Shown: one piece after another, positions 15,862-24,429 of the stretch
Layout of the letters: each line of letters begins with the position of its first letter
Numbering within the stretch: the stretch's first letter is position 1
Assembly: GCA_963826505.1 (NCBI GenBank)
Contig: CAWGXG010000007.1
Coordinates: 1,190,601-1,254,600, forward strand
DNA length: 64,000 nucleotides
Reading direction: 5' to 3'
Source: CAWGXG01 sp963826505
GTDB taxonomy: Bacteria; Chloroflexota; Anaerolineae; Aggregatilineales; Aggregatilineaceae
The notes under the pieces: generated by a model
The model's database searches: none
The model's input: only the letters and a program-made list of their open reading frames with translations
What the model was told of the DNA's origin: nothing
Position numbers and translations under genes: made by a program

Positions 15862-16517
15862 TCCGCGTTTTGGTGGTGGACGATCAGGCGGTGGTGTGCG
15901 AGGGCTTGCGCGTCATGCTCGACGCCGCACCCAATATCAGCGTGGTAGGCGTGGCGCACGACGGCAGCGCCGCTTTGGAACAGGTGGCCGCGACGTCGCC
16001 CGACCTGGTGCTGATGGACCTCAAAATGCCGGGGATGAACGGCATCCACGCGACGCGCCTCATCCGCGAAAAATACCCGGCGGTGCGCGTGCTGGTGCTG
16101 ACCACCTACGACGACGACGAATGGGTCTTCGACGCGATCCGGGCCGGAGCTGCCGGATACCTGCTTAAGGATTCGCTGCGCGAGGACATCATCAGTGCCA
16201 TCGAAGGCACCGCCGCTGGTCAGACGCACGTCGATCCGAGCATCGTATCCAAGCTGTTCGATCTGGTCCGCACGGGGAGTCCTCCCAACACGACCGTCGA
16301 TCACATGCTCACCGACCGGGAACTCGAAATTCTGCGGCTGCTGGCGCACGGACTGACCAATGCCGCCATCGCGCAGCGCCTGTTTCTCGCGGAGGGGACC
16401 GTCCGCAACTACGTGAGCGCGATATTGTCCAAGCTCAAGGTCGATGACCGGACGCAGGCGGCCGCCTTAGCGTGGCGCAGCGGCTTGATTCCCCCCGGTG
16501 ACGCGCTGGACGAATAG
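15858..16517 (+). CDS. NarL/LuxR-type response regulator
   Basis: Partner of the kinase just upstream; 219 residues. The GTG start at 15858 overlaps the kinase stop and begins exactly at the receiver domain (VIRVLVVDDQAVVCEGL). The phospho-acceptor Asp is in LVLMDLKMPGMNG and the switch lysine in AAGYLLKDS. The C-terminal LuxR-type helix-turn-helix is LTDRELEILRLLAHGLTNAAIAQRLFLAEGTVRNYVSAILSKL (about residues 152-194). Its targets may include the membrane protein and DUF1800/DUF1501 genes downstream, but this is only inferred from position. Confidence 0.93.
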   Translation: MIRVLVVDDQAVVCEGLRVMLDAAPNISVVGVAHDGSAALEQVAATSPDLVLMDLKMPGMNGIHATRLIREKYPAVRVLVLTTYDDDEWVFDAIRAGAAGYLLKDSLREDIISAIEGTAAGQTHVDPSIVSKLFDLVRTGSPPNTTVDHMLTDRELEILRLLAHGLTNAAIAQRLFLAEGTVRNYVSAILSKLKVDDRTQAAALAWRSGLIPPGDALDE

Positions 16518-16693
16518 CCTGCCCGCTGGCTTTATCCCCCTTTTGCACGTGACACAACATGACACGGATCATGTCTGCCATGACCCCGATCACCATTTTC
16601 GCCCTTTCGAGCCTGACTTGGCGTACCATGGAAACCATGATGTTTCGACCACCCGCTGACACGGTTCGGGGGCAAGAAAGGGATCATAAACCC

Positions 16694-17248
16694 ATGGGCA
16701 TTGGCGATTCCATCACACTGGTGAGCTGTCTCGCAGGTTTTATGGCGGCTCTCCCCGCGTTTCTGATTTTTCTCAACCTCATCTTTGCCAAGACGACGGT
16801 ACGGGCTGCCCGGCGTTTGGAGCGCGGCGCGATCCTACCGTTTTTCGTCGGACTGGTGCCCGCCATTTTCATCGGCGTGCCGGTCGTGGGGCTGATCAGC
16901 CTGGGCAGCATTTTCCAGTTATTAGGCGTGCTGGGACTGCTGGCGCTGCTGCTGTGGGCTTTCACCGGGCTGGCCGCTATCGGACGCATGGCGGGTGGAC
17001 GCATCAGCGCCTTTGCTGAGCGAGACGAGCGGCCCCTGGTGGAGATCGTGTTGGGCTCGGTCGTTTTGAGCTTCACGATCGCGTTTCCGATCATCGGCTG
17101 GCTGTTGGTGCTGCCCTTCGGACTGCTGATCGGGACAGGCGCGACGATCCTGTCGCGTTTTAGCCGGATCGAGCGGCGTCAGGCAGCGCGCGCCGTTGTT
17201 CCGGCGGACAGCTCAATGTTCGACGCTGAGCCGGTGCAGTCCCGATGA
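16694..17248 (+). CDS. Small four-helix membrane protein of unknown function
   Basis: 184 residues. The start at 16694 (MGIGDSITLVSCLAG) is preferred over upstream ATGs because the hydrophobic protein begins there; the ribosome site is weak. There are four membrane segments: LAGFMAALPAFLIFLNLIF, ILPFFVGLVPAIFIGVPVVG, a long LLGVLGLLALLLWAFTG, and VVLSFTIAFPIIGWLLVLP. A basic tail (RFSRIERRQAAR) follows. The architecture is bactofilin-unlike but similar to small integral proteins with a polymer-forming partner; no family can be named. The stop overlaps the DUF1800 gene by four bases (ATGA), so the three genes form one unit. Confidence 0.75.
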   Translation: MGIGDSITLVSCLAGFMAALPAFLIFLNLIFAKTTVRAARRLERGAILPFFVGLVPAIFIGVPVVGLISLGSIFQLLGVLGLLALLLWAFTGLAAIGRMAGGRISAFAERDERPLVEIVLGSVVLSFTIAFPIIGWLLVLPFGLLIGTGATILSRFSRIERRQAARAVVPADSSMFDAEPVQSR

Positions 17249-18732
17249 AACCACTGACACGCCGCGCGCTGTTGGGCACGCTGGTGCTGAGCGCTGCCGG
17301 GTGCAGCACGGTGATCGACCGCCTGACCGAGCCAGACCTGCCCAAGACGCTCATCTTGCCGGGTGGCTTGCAGCGCAGCCCGACCGTGCACCTGCTCAAC
17401 CGGGCGGCCTACGGTCCCCGGCCCGGCGACCTCAAACGCGTCGAGAAAATGGGTCACGCCGCGTGGATCGACCAGCAGCTTGACGACGCGCACCTCGACG
17501 ACAACGCGCTCGCGCTGCGGCTGCGGCGCTATGACACGCTGTCCATGAACACGCGCGATCTGCTCAGTTTTCGCGGCGCGGATGACAAAGACTACGTGCG
17601 CGCCGAGCTGGTGCTCATGACGCTGCTGCGGGCGGTGTATTCGCAGCGCCAGTTGTTCGAAGTGATGGTGGGGTTTTGGAGCGATCACTTCAATATCTAC
17701 CATTACAAAGGCGACGCGGCTATGCTCAAGACCGCCGACGATCGCGACGTGATCCGCCAACACGCGCTGAGCACCTTCGGCGATCTGCTGAGCGCATCGG
17801 CCCACAGCCCGGCTATGCTGGTTTACCTGGATAACATCCTCAACGAGAAAAGCCACCCCAACGAGAACTACGCCCGCGAGGTGATGGAACTGCACACGCT
17901 GGGCGTGGACGGCGGTTATACCGAGCGGGATGTCAAAGAGGTGGCGCGCTGCTTCACCGGCTGGTCCGTCAACCGGCGCGGCGAGTTCACCTTCATCAGC
18001 GATTGGCACGACGACGCCAGCAAGACGGTGCTCGGCCAGACCATCCCGGCAGGCGGCGGCAAGTCCGACGGCGAGCGCGTGCTGCAAATCTTGAGCGAAC
18101 ACCCCAGCACGGCACGTCACGTCGTGACCAAGCTCGTGCGGCGCTTTGTGGCCGACGATCCGCCGCCGGACGTGGTCGAGGCCTGTGTCGCGACCTGGAC
18201 GGCGACCGGTGGCGAGTTGCGTGCGGTACTGCGCACACTGTTGGCCCATCCCGATTTTTGGAATGCTCCGCCCAAATTCAAACGCCCCTACGAGCTGCTG
18301 ATCTCGCTGCTGCGCGCGACCGGTGCGACCTTCAACGCTGACACGGGACTGATCACGCGCCTGGACCGGCTCGGTCAGCGGCCGTTTGGTTGGCCCACCC
18401 CGGACGGTTACCCCGACACGGCTACCGCCTGGAATGGGACGATGTTAGGCCGCTGGAATCTCGCGCTGGATGCGCTGGCGGGAAACCTGCCCGGCGTGAC
18501 GATCAAGATCGACGCGCTGTCCAAGGCGGGCCGCGTGAACGAGGACGATCCCACCGCCGATCTGACTTTTTTCGGGCGGCTGCTGTTGGGCCGCGATCTG
18601 GAGCCGGACGATACCGCCGCGCTGCGTCGTTTCGCCGGTGACGAGTCTGGCGGCAATTCATCGCTCAATCACGCGCAGTTGATCACCCTGTTAGGGATGC
18701 TCGCGTCCAGTCCGGCCTTTCAATGGCGCTGA
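17245..18732 (+). CDS. DUF1800 family secreted protein
   Basis: 495 residues. The N-terminus MKPLTRRALLGTLVLSAAGC combines a twin-arginine pair, a hydrophobic core and a lipobox ending at Cys20, suggesting a Tat-exported lipoprotein. The DUF1800 body shows LLNRAAYGPRPGDLKRV, the VGFWSDHFNIY segment, HPNENYAREVMELHTLGV and EVARCFTGW. DUF1800 and DUF1501 proteins are nearly always encoded side by side, as here, and act outside the membrane; their biochemical role is not settled. The PNENYARE(V/L)ME motif is the family hallmark. Confidence 0.92.
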   Translation: MKPLTRRALLGTLVLSAAGCSTVIDRLTEPDLPKTLILPGGLQRSPTVHLLNRAAYGPRPGDLKRVEKMGHAAWIDQQLDDAHLDDNALALRLRRYDTLSMNTRDLLSFRGADDKDYVRAELVLMTLLRAVYSQRQLFEVMVGFWSDHFNIYHYKGDAAMLKTADDRDVIRQHALSTFGDLLSASAHSPAMLVYLDNILNEKSHPNENYAREVMELHTLGVDGGYTERDVKEVARCFTGWSVNRRGEFTFISDWHDDASKTVLGQTIPAGGGKSDGERVLQILSEHPSTARHVVTKLVRRFVADDPPPDVVEACVATWTATGGELRAVLRTLLAHPDFWNAPPKFKRPYELLISLLRATGATFNADTGLITRLDRLGQRPFGWPTPDGYPDTATAWNGTMLGRWNLALDALAGNLPGVTIKIDALSKAGRVNEDDPTADLTFFGRLLLGRDLEPDDTAALRRFAGDESGGNSSLNHAQLITLLGMLASSPAFQWR

Positions 18733-18771
18733 GAGCGGCGCTCAATCACCTGAGTCAGCAAGGAGCCCGGC

Positions 18772-20067
18772 ATGACATCCTCAAAATTGACAACAACGAA
18801 GCAACTCACGCGCCGCCACCTGCTCAAAGCGTCGGCGGTAGCGGGTACCCTGACCGCCCTGCAAACGATCTGGCCGTCGTGGATGCCGCGCCTGGCCTTC
18901 GCCAGCGCAGGTGTGCCCGGCGACGTGATCGTGTGTATTTTTCTGCGCGGCGGCGCGGACGGCCTGAACATGATCGTGCCGTTCGGCGACGACGATTATT
19001 ATCAGGCGCGGCGCACGCTCGCCATTCCGCGCCCGGACAGCCATAGGGGCAACTCAGCGCTCGCCCTGGATGACTTTTTCGGGCTCAACCCTGATATGCA
19101 CCCGCTGTATGACCTGCTGACGGCGGGCCACCTCACGGCTGTACACGCTGTGGGCGCGCCAACCGTGTCACGCAGCCATTTCGAGGCGATGGATCTGCTG
19201 GAACGCGGTACCGATGGCAAGAGCGGGGCCAGCTCGGGCTGGTTGGGCCGCCATCTGACCGTGACCTCCTCGCCCACCGATTCACCGCTGCGCGCTATCG
19301 GTTGGGACGAGAAGCTCCCGACCAGTCTGCGCGGTTACGTCGCGGCCAATGCCTTTCGATCGATCGCCGAGTATCACCTGCACGGCGAAACGCAGCAGGT
19401 CGATCGCATGACGGCGGCGCTGGCGGCCATGTATCAGGACAGCGCGGCGGAAGGCGACACGATGCTGCACACCGCCGCGAACGCCACGCTGCAAACTCTG
19501 GAAACCGTGCGCCGGATCGACGTGGACACCTACCGGCCCGCCAACGGGGCGCAGTATAGCGATTCCGATTTTGGTCGGGGTCTGAAGCAAACGGCGGCCT
19601 TGATCAAGGCGGATGTAGGGCTGGAAGTGGCCTGTCTCGATTTGGGGAATTTCGATACGCACATCACGCAGGGCGTCACGCTGCACGAAGGGATCGGCAT
19701 CTTCCCAGGGCTGGCGGCAACCTTTGCGCACAACATGCGCGCGTTTCACGACGATGTCCGCGATCAGCATGACGGCGTGACGGTCGTCGTGATGAGCGAG
19801 TTTGGCCGCCGTGTGCAGGAGAACGGCGCGGGCGGGACCGATCACGGGCACGGCAACGTGATGTGGGTCATGAGTCCCCACCTCGCTACGCCGCCCGTGT
19901 ACGCCAAATGGCCGGGTCTGAATCCGAATTTCCTGGCGGATGGCGACCTGGACATCACAACCGATTACCGCGATGTCCTGTACGAGATCTTGTCCGCGCG
20001 CGCAGGCGGCACCGACCTGGAAACGGTCTTTCCAGGCCATCGTTATACGGCGGTGGGGTTGTTCTGA
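18772..20067 (+). CDS. DUF1501 family protein with Tat signal
   Basis: 431 residues; partner of the DUF1800 protein. A clear twin-arginine signal (TRRHLLKASAVAGTLTAL) ends near residue 45. The body belongs to the alkaline-phosphatase-like DUF1501 fold: VIVCIFLRGGADGLNMIVPFGD, VGAPTVSRSHFEAMDLLERG, LGNFDTHITQ, TVVVMSEFGRRVQENGAGGTDHG and GHGNVMWVM. The RGGxDGL, SEFGR and DHG elements correspond to metal-binding parts of the alkaline-phosphatase superfamily, so a hydrolase role is possible. It lies 39 bases after the DUF1800 stop. Confidence 0.92.
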   Translation: MTSSKLTTTKQLTRRHLLKASAVAGTLTALQTIWPSWMPRLAFASAGVPGDVIVCIFLRGGADGLNMIVPFGDDDYYQARRTLAIPRPDSHRGNSALALDDFFGLNPDMHPLYDLLTAGHLTAVHAVGAPTVSRSHFEAMDLLERGTDGKSGASSGWLGRHLTVTSSPTDSPLRAIGWDEKLPTSLRGYVAANAFRSIAEYHLHGETQQVDRMTAALAAMYQDSAAEGDTMLHTAANATLQTLETVRRIDVDTYRPANGAQYSDSDFGRGLKQTAALIKADVGLEVACLDLGNFDTHITQGVTLHEGIGIFPGLAATFAHNMRAFHDDVRDQHDGVTVVVMSEFGRRVQENGAGGTDHGHGNVMWVMSPHLATPPVYAKWPGLNPNFLADGDLDITTDYRDVLYEILSARAGGTDLETVFPGHRYTAVGLF

Positions 20068-20097
20068 GGTGGAGAAAATGGGTGGGCGTGGGCGGAG

Positions 20098-20838
20098 TTA
20101 GCGCACGGTGCTGATGATGCGGTGTTCCGTCAGGCCGCTGAGCAGACCACTTTTCCCGGTCAGCGGTTCGCCCACCGTCAGACCGTTTTGGCCGATGGTG
20201 TAGCCGTGAATGGCCGAATCGTGGGCCGATGAGCGCATTTTGAGCACGACGATCGCGCGCTGGACGGCGCTGTCGATCTCAAGATAGCGCATCATCAGCA
20301 GTGTGTCGACCACGAACGACAGGCGGCCCCGTTCCTCGCGCGTGTAGTCGGAGCGCATCTCCTCGGCCAGATACAGCGCCGTGATGTTTTCGCGCCGGAA
20401 TGCGCTGATCACCTGGTGGTAGATGCGGCGCAGGTCCTGGTCATCTGTGATGAGCTGGGTGAAGTGGCTCAGGCTGTCGACCACTACGCGCTGAATGCCG
20501 CGCTGCTCGATCATACGCACGATGCTGCTGTCTGGCGTGGCGAGGCTCTGACGCAGCACCGTGGGCGACGTGAACAGCATGTGCAGCGCGCCAGCCGCTT
20601 CCCACTGCGCGAGATCCCAACCCACACTGGCCGCGTCACGGTACAGCGATTCCGGAAATTCCTCGAAGGTGATGAACAATCCCGGCTCGCCGCGCTGCGC
20701 GCCTTCTAGCAAGAACTGGAGTCCAAACGTGGTTTTGCCGGTGCCGGGCGCGCCGCGCAGCAAAATCGAGGACTGGGGCACAAAGCCCCCGCCCAGCATG
20801 GGATCGAGATTCGGGATGCCGCTCGTGATTCGTTCCAT
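20098..20838 (-). CDS. KaiC-like RecA-superfamily ATPase, single domain
   Basis: 246 residues. It contains a single KaiC domain: ITSGIPNLDPMLGGG at the N-terminus, Walker A RGAPGTGKTTFGLQFL, the FITFEEFPESLYRDAASVGW segment, Walker B RVVVDSLSHF and the C-terminal YTIGQNGLTVGEPL. It lacks a second domain and obvious autophosphorylation sites, so it is a KaiC relative rather than a clock protein. The ATG at 20838 fits where the family starts. A TTG at 20901 would add 21 residues and overlap the preceding gene. It is the last gene of an operon with the TPT-linker proteins and the foldase. Confidence 0.85.
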   Translation of the reverse strand: MERITSGIPNLDPMLGGGFVPQSSILLRGAPGTGKTTFGLQFLLEGAQRGEPGLFITFEEFPESLYRDAASVGWDLAQWEAAGALHMLFTSPTVLRQSLATPDSSIVRMIEQRGIQRVVVDSLSHFTQLITDDQDLRRIYHQVISAFRRENITALYLAEEMRSDYTREERGRLSFVVDTLLMMRYLEIDSAVQRAIVVLKMRSSAHDSAIHGYTIGQNGLTVGEPLTGKSGLLSGLTEHRIISTVR

Positions 20839-20878
20839 GCCCGTTGGTGGCGCTCCTCGCGCTGTGGAGTGACCCTTA

Positions 20879-21688
20879 TTAGTACGGGTGATTCTGGACA
20901 AACTCTACTATGGCGACATTGGTCTGGCAAGTATTCCCGGTCTGGACTTCGACCATGTCTGACACGGCGTCACCTGTCGCGCTGAGCAGCCGCAGGGTGT
21001 ACGTCCCGGTGCGCGGGGCGGCTCCCACCTGAAATTCATACCCGGCGTCTCCCCATTGCGTGGCCGTTCCCGAAAACTGGACGCTGCGGAAGCTCTCCCC
21101 GTTGATCTCAACAGCGATGCCCGGCAGCGGCGCGCCTGTCATACCCGTGACCGAACCCGCTATAGCCAGCCAGCGGCAGCCTTGATCGTTGTCGTTGGCG
21201 CGGTATTGCACATCTGCCTCCACGAACGGAAAGGCGGAGCGCGTCGGGATCGGGATCGGAGTCGGTAGGCTGCCTGCGCCCGGCACCACGCCGCCGCTGC
21301 CATCGTCTAGCGGGGGTAGGCCCGTCACCGTCACGGCTGGAGGCGCGACCGGCACCGCTTCGGCCCCCGAGATGACGCGCGTCGGCGTGATGGTAAACGT
21401 AGCCGTCGCGGTGGGGAGCGGCGTGGATGTGGCCGTGTCCGTGGCGGTGGGAGTCGCGGAAGCGGTTGGCGTATCGGTTGCGGTGGGTGTCGCTGTCACC
21501 GTGGGAGAGGGCGTCAGCGTCGGCAGTTGGATCAGCGGCGCAGCCGTCGGCGGAGGGAAGGGGTTCAGGGACGAGTTGGGATCGTTGATGATCAGGACCA
21601 TAAACGCGATCATCCCCACGGTGAGCACGACGAAGATCACCGTGACAATGTCCAGTGGGTTGAACGCGGAAGGCTGCTGCTCAGACAT
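20879..21688 (-). CDS. Membrane-anchored protein with TPT linker and C-terminal domain
   Basis: 269 residues, unknown function. Residues about 12-35 form one membrane helix (IVTVIFVVLTVGMIAFMVLI). A Thr/Pro/Ala linker of about 70 residues with repeats like TATDTPTASATPT follows, which is typical of secreted Chloroflexota proteins. The extracellular domain of about 110 residues (DNDQGCRWLAIAGSVTG ... GTYTLRLLSATGD) looks like a small beta-sandwich with two cysteines. It ends in EFVQNHPY, almost the same as the end of the neighbour at 21759-22598 (NFIQTRPY), so the two are paralogues. The GAGGGGCG ribosome site supports the start. Confidence 0.8.
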   Translation of the reverse strand: MSEQQPSAFNPLDIVTVIFVVLTVGMIAFMVLIINDPNSSLNPFPPPTAAPLIQLPTLTPSPTVTATPTATDTPTASATPTATDTATSTPLPTATATFTITPTRVISGAEAVPVAPPAVTVTGLPPLDDGSGGVVPGAGSLPTPIPIPTRSAFPFVEADVQYRANDNDQGCRWLAIAGSVTGMTGAPLPGIAVEINGESFRSVQFSGTATQWGDAGYEFQVGAAPRTGTYTLRLLSATGDAVSDMVEVQTGNTCQTNVAIVEFVQNHPY

Positions 21689-21758
21689 ACAGACTATCGC
21701 CCCTCACAGGCGGCTCAGAGCCTGGGCATTGATGCCCAGGCAGCGGCGCACGCCGACG

Positions 21759-22598
21759 CTAGTACGGGCGGGTTTGGATGAAATTGACCGTCGCCTGGTT
21801 CTGCTGACAGGTCCCAGGGAACGTAATGGTGACGGTGGGCGAAATACGCTGACCAGCGGCCCACAACTCGACATAATAGGTGCCTATGGTGGGCTGGTTG
21901 GCGACTTTGAGCTCCCAGCCGGAAGGGCCGTAAAACGTGTTCGTGCCGGACAGTGTCGTCAACTCACCGGTGAGATCGCTCCGGACGCGTACCTGCACGC
22001 CTGGGACCGGCTCGCCCCGGTCGGTCGTGACTTGTCCGGCCATGCCCTGCCACGCGCAGCCAGACGCGTTGCCATAATTATCGCGCAGGATGGGCGACGC
22101 CAGCTGCACCATGAACGGGAATTCCGACAGGGTCGCCGTAGGCGTGGCCGTGGGCCCGGTGGGCGACGGTGTGAAGGTCGGAGTATCCGATGGCGTGGGC
22201 GTCAGCGTTTTGGTCGGCGTGAAGGTTGGCGGCAGCAGCGTCTCGGTGGGTGACATGGTGAATGTCGGCGTGATGGTCGGCGTGTCGGTGATGGTCGGCG
22301 TCCAGGTGTGGGTTAGTGTCGACGTAAGGGTTGCGGTCGCCGGTGATGTCGGAGTCCAGGTCAGGGTGGCGGTTGGCGTGTCGGTTGGCGTGTCGGTGAT
22401 CGTCGGCGTCCAGGTGGGTTTGGGCGTCGGCGCTTCGAAAGCGGCGATCGTTGGGGGAATCGCGGTGGGGCTCGGCTTAAGGATGGGCGACTCCATCGCG
22501 CCACCGGCCACGCTGATCACAAAGAAAAACATGGCGATGGTGGCGATCAAGAACACCAACGATACCAGATTGAAAAACGCGTTGGCGATCCGGTCCAT
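21759..22598 (-). CDS. Membrane-anchored TPT-linker protein, paralogue of the next gene
   Basis: 279 residues, unknown function. An N-terminal membrane helix (LVSLVFLIATIAMFFFVISV) is followed by roughly 110 residues of a Thr-Pro linker rich in repeats such as TPTITDTPT, then a C-terminal beta-rich domain: NASGCAWQGMAGQVTTDRG, VPGVQVRVRSDLTGEL, GTYYVELWAAGQ and a second Cys in FPGTCQQNQ. The layout matches the 20879-21688 product, including a Gly/Cys pair and the PY end, so the domain was duplicated. AGGAGGG precedes the ATG. The linker gives the opposite strand a valine/glycine-rich open frame, which is an artefact. Confidence 0.8.
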   Translation of the reverse strand: MDRIANAFFNLVSLVFLIATIAMFFFVISVAGGAMESPILKPSPTAIPPTIAAFEAPTPKPTWTPTITDTPTDTPTATLTWTPTSPATATLTSTLTHTWTPTITDTPTITPTFTMSPTETLLPPTFTPTKTLTPTPSDTPTFTPSPTGPTATPTATLSEFPFMVQLASPILRDNYGNASGCAWQGMAGQVTTDRGEPVPGVQVRVRSDLTGELTTLSGTNTFYGPSGWELKVANQPTIGTYYVELWAAGQRISPTVTITFPGTCQQNQATVNFIQTRPY

Positions 22599-22637
22599 AC
22601 GATTTGCCCTCCTGACTGGGGCAGCAGGCCACAGCGA

Positions 22638-22874
22638 TTACGAACTGGAATCAGCGCCGGGCGTAGCCGGAGTCAACTCAATACCGGGCACGGGCGACGG
22701 TGTCAGCGTGGGTAGCACCGCCTGCGTGGGCGGGATGTCCGTCGCCGGAGGCGCAAAGATGACGGGCTGCATGGCTCCCGTCACCACCCCCAGGACCATA
22801 AATCCGACCAGCAGCGTCAGCACCAGGAATATGACCGAGATGATGTTGAAAAACATGTTCGTGCCCTGACCCAT
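22638..22874 (-). CDS. Small single-pass membrane protein with Pro-rich tail
   Basis: 78 residues. The start at 22874 (MGQGTNMFFNIISVIF) follows AAGGGAG with good spacing; upstream in-frame codons are not needed. One long membrane helix (IISVIFLVLTLLVGFMVLGVV) is followed by a tail rich in Pro and Thr (PPATDIPPTQAVLPTLTPSPV). It looks like the N-terminal part of the two downstream TPT proteins without their beta domain, so the three form a gene family in one operon. Confidence 0.75.
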   Translation of the reverse strand: MGQGTNMFFNIISVIFLVLTLLVGFMVLGVVTGAMQPVIFAPPATDIPPTQAVLPTLTPSPVPGIELTPATPGADSSS

Positions 22875-22897
22875 AGTGTTCTCCCTTGTTCTGTGGG

Positions 22898-23869
22898 CTA
22901 TTGGCCCGGAGTACTCACGAACCGCTCGATGACGGCCTGTTCGCGCTGGTTTTCGAGCCACGTGATGAAGGCGCGTTGGCGCTTCTGGGCCAGTGCCGCC
23001 TGCGACAGTGGGCGATCCGGCACGCGCTCCAGAGTCTGTACGACATGATAGCCCAGGCTGCTCTTGACCGGCTCAGGATCCAGTTCGCCGGGCTGTAGGG
23101 CGAAGATCGCCGCTTCGACTTCCGGTTGGAGCAAATCGCCCTCGCTTACCCAGTCCAGATCGCCCCCAATGCGCGCCGTTGACGGGTCGAGGGAATACTG
23201 GGTGGCCAGTGCCGCGAAGTCTGCTCCGGCCTGAATTTGAGCGATCAACGAGCGGGCGGTCGCTTCGTCAGCCACCAGGATATGCCGCGCGTGGACTTGT
23301 TCGCTGTAGGGCGAGACATCCGCGACGACATCGCTCAGTTTCTGCGCGATGAGCATGGTGCGAATCACTTCGCCGTATTCGTCCATCGTATACAACTGGG
23401 CACTCACGATGGTATCCAAACTTTGCCCATTGGCTGCCGCCAGATCGGATTGGACGGCCAACTCGGCATCAACGTCGGCATCCGTGACAGTAATATCATA
23501 TTGTACGGCGGCCTGGCGCATCAGCACTTCGTCGATCATGGCGTCCAGCACCTGTGCGTCGAAAGACGCCGCCGTCGCGGGTTGAATATCCAACCCCATC
23601 GCGCGGCGCTCGCGCTCGCGCTGGAAGGCTGCCAGGGTGATCGGCTCGCCGTTCACGCGGGCGGCCAGGGGTTCGTCCTGGGCCTGGCTGCCGCCAGCGG
23701 GCGTGCTGCCGCCCGGGTTAGCGGCGACGGCGATAGTGTTGGTCGTGCCGCTGGACGCGGCATTATTCGATGAGCTGCTGCCTGCGCAGGCGCTCGACAG
23801 CGTAGATAACAGGATTACCAGTACCAATGACAGCCCTGTATAGCGTATATGTCTAAGTACCGAACGCAC
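22898..23869 (-). CDS. Peptidyl-prolyl isomerase lipoprotein (PrsA/SurA-like foldase)
   Basis: Assists folding of secreted proteins outside the membrane. It has 323 residues. A lipoprotein signal (LVLVILLSTLSSAC) puts the lipid-bearing Cys at residue 28, followed by a Ser/Asn-rich spacer. The middle is a SurA_N-like helical chaperone region, and the C-terminal parvulin domain has VHARHILVADEATARSLIAQI, FAALATQYSLDPSTARIGGDL and GYHVVQTLERVPDRPLS. First gene of the minus-strand operon with three TPT-linker proteins, which may be its clients, and the KaiC-like ATPase. Confidence 0.92.
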   Translation of the reverse strand: MRSVLRHIRYTGLSLVLVILLSTLSSACAGSSSSNNAASSGTTNTIAVAANPGGSTPAGGSQAQDEPLAARVNGEPITLAAFQRERERRAMGLDIQPATAASFDAQVLDAMIDEVLMRQAAVQYDITVTDADVDAELAVQSDLAAANGQSLDTIVSAQLYTMDEYGEVIRTMLIAQKLSDVVADVSPYSEQVHARHILVADEATARSLIAQIQAGADFAALATQYSLDPSTARIGGDLDWVSEGDLLQPEVEAAIFALQPGELDPEPVKSSLGYHVVQTLERVPDRPLSQAALAQKRQRAFITWLENQREQAVIERFVSTPGQ

Positions 23870-24035
23870 AGTATCTCCTTAACGGGCGGGCTACGGTGAG
23901 GAACAGCCCGGTAAACCACGGCAGGCTGGCCAGCGTATCACCAGCAGCGCCGAGTCTATAGGCACCGCCCCTATTATGCAAGCGCATATAGCCGGGGGCA
24001 AGTCGGCGCGGGGTGTGGTGCTGGCGGCCCTGCCT

Positions 24036-24063
24036 TTGTCGGCGGCCTGACGGGTGTTATAAT
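24036..24063 (+). promoter_or_regulatory. Sigma70-like promoter of the acylphosphatase gene
   Basis: TTGTCG (24036-24041), a 16-base spacer and a perfect TATAAT (24058-24063), 43 bases before the start codon. The intergenic stretch 23870-24106 holds nothing else recognised. Confidence 0.6.
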
Positions 24064-24106
24064 CGCGCTGGAACGCACCCGGTAATGCTGGAGAACTTGT
24101 GAGGCG

Positions 24107-24400
24107 ATGACATCCCCCAATTCCCCGTCGGAACGCATGCATGCAGTGGTCCATGGACGCGTGCAAGGCGTGAATTTTCGGGCCAGCACGCAGCGCGAAG
24201 CCGCCCGTCTGGGGCTGACGGGTTGGGTGCGCAACATGTGGGATGGCACCGTTGAAACTGTAGTAGAAGGTCCGCGCGAGGCGTTGTTGGCTTTTGAGCG
24301 GTTTTTGTACACCGGGCCTCCGGCGGCAGATGTAGACCATGTGGAACTCAGCTATGGCGACGCGACCGGCGAGTTCCGGAGTTTCCATATTCGCTACTGA
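24107..24400 (+). CDS. acyP: Acylphosphatase
   Basis: Hydrolyses carboxyl-phosphate bonds such as acetyl phosphate or 1,3-bisphosphoglycerate. It has 97 residues, the usual size. The signature GRVQGVNFRASTQREA holds the catalytic Arg, and LTGWVRNMWDGTVETVVEG holds the catalytic Asn. ATG codons at 24107 and 24137 are both possible; the first gives a normal N-terminus. It stands at the head of a two-gene plus-strand unit with the FecR-like gene 29 bases downstream. Confidence 0.93.
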   Translation: MTSPNSPSERMHAVVHGRVQGVNFRASTQREAARLGLTGWVRNMWDGTVETVVEGPREALLAFERFLYTGPPAADVDHVELSYGDATGEFRSFHIRY

Positions 24401-24429
24401 CTGCCGCTGGCCGTTGTTGATGAGGGATC

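Noticed and set aside
21189..22869. Long plus-strand open frames rich in Val and Gly opposite the TPT-linker genes
   Set aside because: They are the reverse complement of Thr-Pro codon repeats; the minus-strand frames have ribosome sites, membrane helices and paralogous end domains.
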